From: Candidatus Omnitrophota bacterium
Lineage (GTDB): Bacteria > Omnitrophota > Gorgyraeia > Gorgyraeales > Gorgyraeaceae
Reading direction: 5' to 3'
NCBI GenBank assembly: GCA_018817035.1
Contig: JAHIUV010000162.1
Coordinates: 1-8,306, forward strand
DNA length: 8,306 bases
Shown here: one piece after another, positions 5,368 to 8,306 of the stretch
Layout of the letters: every line of letters begins with the position of its first letter
Numbering within the stretch: the first letter of the stretch is position 1
Notes under the pieces: model-generated
Database searches by the model: none
The model's input: only the letters and a program-made list of their open reading frames with translations
What the model was told of the DNA's origin: nothing
Translations under genes and position numbers: made by a program

Positions 5368-5980
5368 TGTCTTTTTTGATGAATAAAAGAGGAAATACTA
5401 TATCGCTGACGCAGCACGGCAGCCATACAGCGATAAAAAGAAAAAAGAATATCCCGGCATAAACCATAAGCCCTAAAGTCGAGCCGGCTCCTATTGCCAT
5501 TATAATATGAAAAAGGGAAGCGCTCGTACTTATAAAAACATGTATAGCGTGAGGTAACTTTGTAAAAGGCCTGAAATGCGCGGCTATGATCCCAATAATA
5601 GCCAGGGGATTGATAAGCCACCATTTTTCTATAAAACCGATATGGGCTTCCCTGTGAGGCATATTCAACAATGCTTCGCCTACATAAGGTATAAGGGAAT
5701 CACTCAGGGTAGCAATGCCCACCGAGCCAAAATAACCTATTAAAAGCAGGATAAAAATATTACATTTTTGTTCCTTGTTCTTGTGCCTATAAATAGAATA
5801 CATGGATGCTGTGACAAACGCGCTCAGTAACACGTGCATGGGATGCAGGACATAAAAAGTATTGTGCACTATATTCTCGCTGAGATTCTTCAGGAATACC
5901 ATTGAAACTATACCTATGATCGCGCCCAATATAGTAAACGGCGCGTGATGCTTTAATTCGCTGAAAATCTTTCTTATCAT
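5360..5980 (-). CDS. Conserved-looking six-helix membrane protein, function unknown
   Basis: I cannot assign this 206-residue protein to a named family. It has about six hydrophobic segments at roughly 13-31, 42-64, 73-98, 118-135, 143-164 and 168-200. Features that look constrained are HH at 11-12, LHPMHVLLSA at 45-54, GYFGSVGIATLSDSLIPY at 82-99, HREAHIGFIEKWW at 109-121, PHAIHVF at 143-149 and WLPCCVSDIVFPLLF at 186-200. The His residues cluster at helix ends, and an S-D-(I/L)-x-x-P motif occurs twice (SDSLIPY, SDIVFPL), hinting at a metal-linked or transport role and perhaps an internal duplication. It starts 18 bases after the Nudix gene with an AAGGGGG site and overlaps the radical-SAM gene by 8 bases, so the two products are probably made together. 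Confidence 0.82.
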   Translation of the reverse strand: MIRKIFSELKHHAPFTILGAIIGIVSMVFLKNLSENIVHNTFYVLHPMHVLLSAFVTASMYSIYRHKNKEQKCNIFILLLIGYFGSVGIATLSDSLIPYVGEALLNMPHREAHIGFIEKWWLINPLAIIGIIAAHFRPFTKLPHAIHVFISTSASLFHIIMAIGAGSTLGLMVYAGIFFFLFIAVWLPCCVSDIVFPLLFIKKDNA

Positions 5981-5998
5981 GGCGAGATGCCCCCTTTT

Positions 5999-6433
5999 TT
6001 AAGGTCTTTGTGTTGTGTCTAAAAACATCTTAACGGCTTTTTTTAATAATGCCTTTGCGCCTTTATATTCAAGTTTAGCCAATGCCTCGGCATTCGTAAA
6101 CCACGCGGCATCCTGTATCTCTTCATAAAGCACTTTCAGTGATTCCGCGCCCGAATGACTAAAGAGATAAAAATATACTGTCTTGGCTATGAGGTTTTTG
6201 TCCCGTATATAAAAATATTTAACATCTTCTAATTTATCTATCAGGTCTATGTTCTTTAAGCCTGTTTCTTCGCCTATTTCGCGTATAGCGGCCTGTTCAG
6301 GAGTCTCGCCTTTCTCCAGTTTACCTTTAGGCCAGGTCCAGCGGCCGTAAGAATCCTTGATAAAAAGGACTTCGGGCCCCTGCCCTCCGGGCCTTATCAC
6401 TATACCTCCCGCTGAAAACTCCAGTTCTGCCAT
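5999..6433 (-). CDS. Nudix hydrolase, Ap4A/diadenosine-polyphosphate-like
   Basis: This 144-residue protein has a complete Nudix box from Gly37 to Leu59: G-x5-E-x7-RE-I-x-EE-x-GL, with Glu43, Arg51, Glu52, Glu55 and Glu56 in place. The box forms the Mg-binding helix that hydrolyses nucleoside diphosphates linked to another group. The preceding SAGGIVIR, VLFIKDSYGRWTWPKG and later YFYLFSH and DAAWFT strands resemble small bacterial Ap4A/Ap6A hydrolases (Ndx1/MutT-like), so dinucleoside polyphosphates are the best substrate guess. The start at ATG 6433 keeps the first strand of the fold. It has no Shine-Dalgarno site and begins about two bases after the predicted transcript start, so the message looks leaderless. 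It is the promoter-proximal gene of the cluster running to trxB. Family certain; substrate uncertain. Confidence 0.93.
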   Translation of the reverse strand: MAELEFSAGGIVIRPGGQGPEVLFIKDSYGRWTWPKGKLEKGETPEQAAIREIGEETGLKNIDLIDKLEDVKYFYIRDKNLIAKTVYFYLFSHSGAESLKVLYEEIQDAAWFTNAEALAKLEYKGAKALLKKAVKMFLDTTQRP

Positions 6434-6441
6434 ATTTTTAT

Positions 6442-6470
6442 ATTATAAGGTAAGAGGGCGTTGCTGTCCA
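6442..6470 (-). promoter_or_regulatory. Strong promoter for the Nudix-to-trxB cluster, predicted leaderless
   Basis: The minus strand has a perfect -10 TATAAT at 6447-6442 and a -35 TGGACA (five of six consensus) at 6470-6465, separated by exactly 17 bases. The transcript is expected to start near 6435, and the Nudix ATG begins at 6433. That leaves about two bases of leader, consistent with the absence of any ribosome site before this ATG. Confidence 0.75.
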
Positions 6471-6488
6471 AGTAAAAATAATTAACAA

Positions 6489-6629
6489 GGTAATGAGTGA
6501 ATTAACAGGGGTAATTATTATTCTTCGAGCGAACGAAGTGAGTCGAGAAGTCGATTTAGTTCTCGACTTCGCCCTGACGGGCTTCACTCGAACAATATTG
6601 ACATGTTCCCCGTTAATTCACCCATTACC
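6489..6629. repeat. Long inverted repeat enclosing repeat copy B
   Basis: The arm 6489-6511 pairs with 6608-6629 over 22 base pairs with one A/C mismatch (6496/6622) and one bulged A (6507). The arms begin GGTAATGAGTGAATTAAC on the left and end GTTAATTCACCCATTACC on the right. Repeat copy B sits inside the loop, offset from the arms by 6 and 10 bases, so the whole 141-base block is a nested palindrome. The left arm also overlaps an imperfect direct repeat, ATTAACAAGGTAAT at 6481-6494 and ATTAACAGGGGTAAT at 6501-6515. It lies 21 bases after the Pfl activase stop codon and upstream of the Nudix promoter. Confidence 0.85.
6518..6597. repeat. Multi-hairpin palindromic repeat, copy B
   Basis: This 80-base relative of copy A (2831-2917) is in the same orientation. 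Bases 6518-6550 are identical to 2831-2863. The outer stem pairs 6519-6533 with 6583-6597 with two mismatches. Side hairpins are 6542-6549 with 6560-6567 (GTCGAGAA/TTCTCGAC, 10-base loop) and 6571-6574 with 6579-6582 (GCCC/GGGC, 4-base loop). Both copies keep the same architecture and loop sizes although the third stem and both loops differ in sequence. Confidence 0.85.
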
Positions 6630-6650
6630 AGCCTTCAGTTGTCAGCTAAA

Positions 6651-7373
6651 TCAGGCTAATAATCTTGCAGCGGCTTTTTTTGTGTCTTCGGGAGTTGCGG
6701 CACGGAAATTTTCCAGGGGATGCTTTAAGCCCATAAGTTCCCATTTGTGCTTGCCAAGAGTATGATAAGGAAGGAATTCGAATCTTTTGCAGTATTTCAG
6801 GTTTGAAAGTATTTTCTTTAGGTTATCTATATCGCTTTCAGAGTCATTCAGGTCAGGCACAAGCACATATCTTACCCAGTAATGCTTTTTTTTCTTTTCC
6901 AGCCTGCTGATGAACTCAAGAGGTTTTTTTAGTTCCATGGAAGTAATATGTTTATGGAGGTCTATGCATGAGGCTTTTATATCCACTATAAAAAGATCTG
7001 TCAGGCTTATCAGTTTATCTATGCTTTTCTCGTCTATATCCGCGGGATAAAAAGTACTGGTATCAATAGCGGTATGGATAGATTCCTTTTTGCAAAGTTT
7101 AAATAATTCTATAAGGCAGTCAGGCTGAAGAAGCGGTTCTCCCCCGGAAACAGTCACCCCGCCTTTTGAAGACTGTAAATAAGGCAGGCATTTTTCTATT
7201 TTGCCGAATACTTCTTTTACACTGCAGAGTTTCCCTGAATCAATATCCCATGTATCCGGATTCTGGCAGTAAATGCATCTCGCGGGGCATCCCTGCATAA
7301 ATATAACATACCTTATGCCCGGCCCATCCTGGGCGCTGAAACTTTCCAGTGAATGTATCTTACATTGTTTCAT
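6651..7373 (-). CDS. pflA: Pyruvate formate-lyase activating enzyme (radical SAM)
   Basis: This 240-residue protein uses a [4Fe-4S] cluster and S-adenosylmethionine to abstract a hydrogen from the glycine of pyruvate formate-lyase, creating the stable glycyl radical. The motif CPARCIYC gives Cys29, Cys33 and Cys36. It is preceded by the family block SFSAQDGPGIRYVIFMQGC and followed by QNPDTWD. The SAM-binding GGEPLLQ is at 77-83, and later blocks VDIKA, VRYVLVPDLND and FEFLPYHTLGKHKW are typical of Pfl activases. Length is close to E. coli PflA (246). The ATG at 7373 lies within the end of the lyase gene with a 14-base overlap, so the two are translated together, and the pairing supports the specific call. 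The last gene before a 217-base spacer, it probably ends its transcript near the nested palindrome. Confidence 0.95.
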   Translation of the reverse strand: MKQCKIHSLESFSAQDGPGIRYVIFMQGCPARCIYCQNPDTWDIDSGKLCSVKEVFGKIEKCLPYLQSSKGGVTVSGGEPLLQPDCLIELFKLCKKESIHTAIDTSTFYPADIDEKSIDKLISLTDLFIVDIKASCIDLHKHITSMELKKPLEFISRLEKKKKHYWVRYVLVPDLNDSESDIDNLKKILSNLKYCKRFEFLPYHTLGKHKWELMGLKHPLENFRAATPEDTKKAAARLLA

Positions 7374-8306
7374 GGAACGTCCTCGCCAACACTTCTTTCT
7401 GCTGTTCCAAAGAAAGCTTATTAAAATGCACCGCGTAGCCTGAAACCCTTATGGTAAGCTGGGGGTACTTATGCGGGTTTTTCATAGCGTCCCTGAGCAC
7501 AGATTTATCTATTACATTGACATTAAGATGGTGCGCGCCTTTCATAAAATAACCGTCAAGCAAGCCCACGAGATTAGACGCGCGTTCTTCTTCCCTGCCC
7601 AGCACAGAGGGTATTACGCTGAAGGTGTTAGAGATCCCGTCCCTGCATTCGGTATAAGGTATGGACGCCACTGAATTAAGAGAGGCGAGTATGCCGCTCT
7701 CGTCCCTGCCGTGCATGGGATTTGCGCCCGGCGCGAAAGGAGCGCTTTTCTTCCTCCCGTCGGGTGTGGCCCCTGTTTTTTTACCATACATGACATTGGA
7801 TGTTATGGTAAGTATGGATATCGCGGGTATAGAGTTCCTGTGGAGCTTATGTTTCCTGAGTTCTGCCAGGAAACTGGTCACCAGGTCTACTGCCCTCCCG
7901 TCGACTCTGTCGTCGTCATTGCCAAATTTAGGGAAATCTCCTTTTATCCTGAAATCCTGCGTAATCCCTTTTTTATTCCTCTTTGCCGTGACTTTGGCAT
8001 ATCGTATCGCGCTAAGCGAATCCGCGACCACGGAAAGGCCGGCAATGCCGAATGCCATATAGCGTGTCAATTCACTGTCCAAAAGCGCCATTTGGGCTTT
8101 CTCGTAATAATATTTATCGTGCATGCTATGGATGATGTTCAAGGCTTCCACGTATGTATTTACAGTCCACCTCAATGCCTGGTGAAATCTTTCCTTTACC
8201 TCCGTGAAATCCAGAGGGTTTGACTTTAAAGGAGGTATGTCAGGGACTATTGTTTCTCCGGTTATTTCATCCCTGCCTTCATTAAGGGCGTATAAAAGGA
8301 CTTTTC
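7360..8306 (-). CDS. pflB: Pyruvate formate-lyase (formate C-acetyltransferase), C-terminal 314 residues
   Basis: The frame enters the window open at base 8304 and runs to TAA at 7362-7360, so the N-terminal half, including the catalytic Cys pair, lies outside. A TTG at 8175 is internal, not a start, because coding continues upstream (KVLLYALNEGRDEITGE). The enzyme converts pyruvate and CoA to acetyl-CoA and formate in anaerobic mixed-acid metabolism. Conserved blocks are ALNIIHSMHDKY, GIAGLSVVADSLSAIRYAKV, PKFGNDDDRVD, TITSNVMYGKKTGATPDGR, PGANPMHGRD, HLNVNV and the glycyl-radical motif RVSGYAVHF. The radical glycine is encoded at 7438-7440, followed by 25 residues, exactly as in E. coli PflB. 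The gene overlaps its activase by 14 bases. The strong match in these blocks favours true Pfl over other glycyl-radical lyases. Confidence 0.93.
   Translation of the reverse strand, partial: KVLLYALNEGRDEITGETIVPDIPPLKSNPLDFTEVKERFHQALRWTVNTYVEALNIIHSMHDKYYYEKAQMALLDSELTRYMAFGIAGLSVVADSLSAIRYAKVTAKRNKKGITQDFRIKGDFPKFGNDDDRVDGRAVDLVTSFLAELRKHKLHRNSIPAISILTITSNVMYGKKTGATPDGRKKSAPFAPGANPMHGRDESGILASLNSVASIPYTECRDGISNTFSVIPSVLGREEERASNLVGLLDGYFMKGAHHLNVNVIDKSVLRDAMKNPHKYPQLTIRVSGYAVHFNKLSLEQQKEVLARTFHETM

Noticed and set aside
6396..6400. GTG at codon 12 of the Nudix gene, preceded by GGGAGG, as an alternative start
   Set aside because: It would remove the first strand of the Nudix fold (FSAGGIV). 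The purine run is explained by Gly-Gly codons.
6481..6629. A CRISPR array or insertion sequence in the pflA-Nudix spacer
   Set aside because: There is no series of regularly spaced repeats and no transposase frame; the structure is palindromic and only 141 bases long.
8173..8175. TTG at 8175 as the start of a short Pfl-like protein
   Set aside because: The same frame continues upstream to the window edge with Pfl-like sequence, so the gene is cut by the window, not truncated.
7711..8223. Long open frames on the plus strand opposite pyruvate formate-lyase
   Set aside because: They are antisense shadows of a strongly conserved coding region and show no recognisable domain or ribosome site.

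Overview
The window reads as a gene-dense piece of an anaerobic bacterial chromosome with moderate G+C. All supported genes lie on the minus strand, so the biological order runs from base 8306 down to base 1. The anaerobic signs are direct: a glycyl-radical pyruvate formate-lyase with its radical-SAM activase, a second radical-SAM enzyme, and a one-iron superoxide reductase in place of a superoxide dismutase. Shine-Dalgarno sites, a bacterial -35/-10 promoter and frequent ATA (Ile) codons fit a bacterium. The overall style suggests an uncultured anaerobic lineage such as Omnitrophota, but that placement is only a weak inference.

Region by region in transcription order. (1) 8306-6651: the C-terminal part of pyruvate formate-lyase, overlapping its activating enzyme by 14 bases. 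(2) 6650-6434: a spacer with no gene, filled by a nested palindrome that contains repeat copy B, then a strong promoter facing the next gene. (3) 6433-2958: a Nudix hydrolase with an apparently leaderless start, an unrecognised six-helix membrane protein, a COG0731-type radical-SAM protein, a YggS/PLPBP protein and thioredoxin reductase. Two of these junctions overlap by 8 bases, and a 13-bp hairpin covers the yggS stop codon. (4) 2957-2784: a second spacer with repeat copy A and a possible 38-codon ORF. (5) 2783-1746: an ArsP/DUF318-type permease. (6) 1739-1: a clear promoter overlapped by a 7-1-7 palindrome, then thiol peroxidase, a small Cys-bearing membrane protein, superoxide reductase and a pyridoxamine-phosphate-oxidase-like flavoprotein that runs off the window. 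No spacer exceeds 300 bases.

Functional reading, partly inferred. Superoxide reductase turns superoxide into hydrogen peroxide. Tpx reduces that peroxide with thioredoxin, and TrxB, encoded about 1.2 kb upstream of tpx, recharges thioredoxin with NADPH. No thioredoxin gene is in the window. This would protect oxygen-labile machinery such as the Pfl glycyl radical and the radical-SAM clusters. The most interesting items are the tpx promoter/operator with its four-gene oxidative-stress operon and unknown membrane component, the leaderless Nudix start, the two multi-hairpin repeats (one nested inside a separate 22-bp inverted repeat), and the overlapping cluster that joins an unknown membrane protein to a radical-SAM enzyme. 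I see no tRNA, rRNA, CRISPR array, transposase or phage gene.
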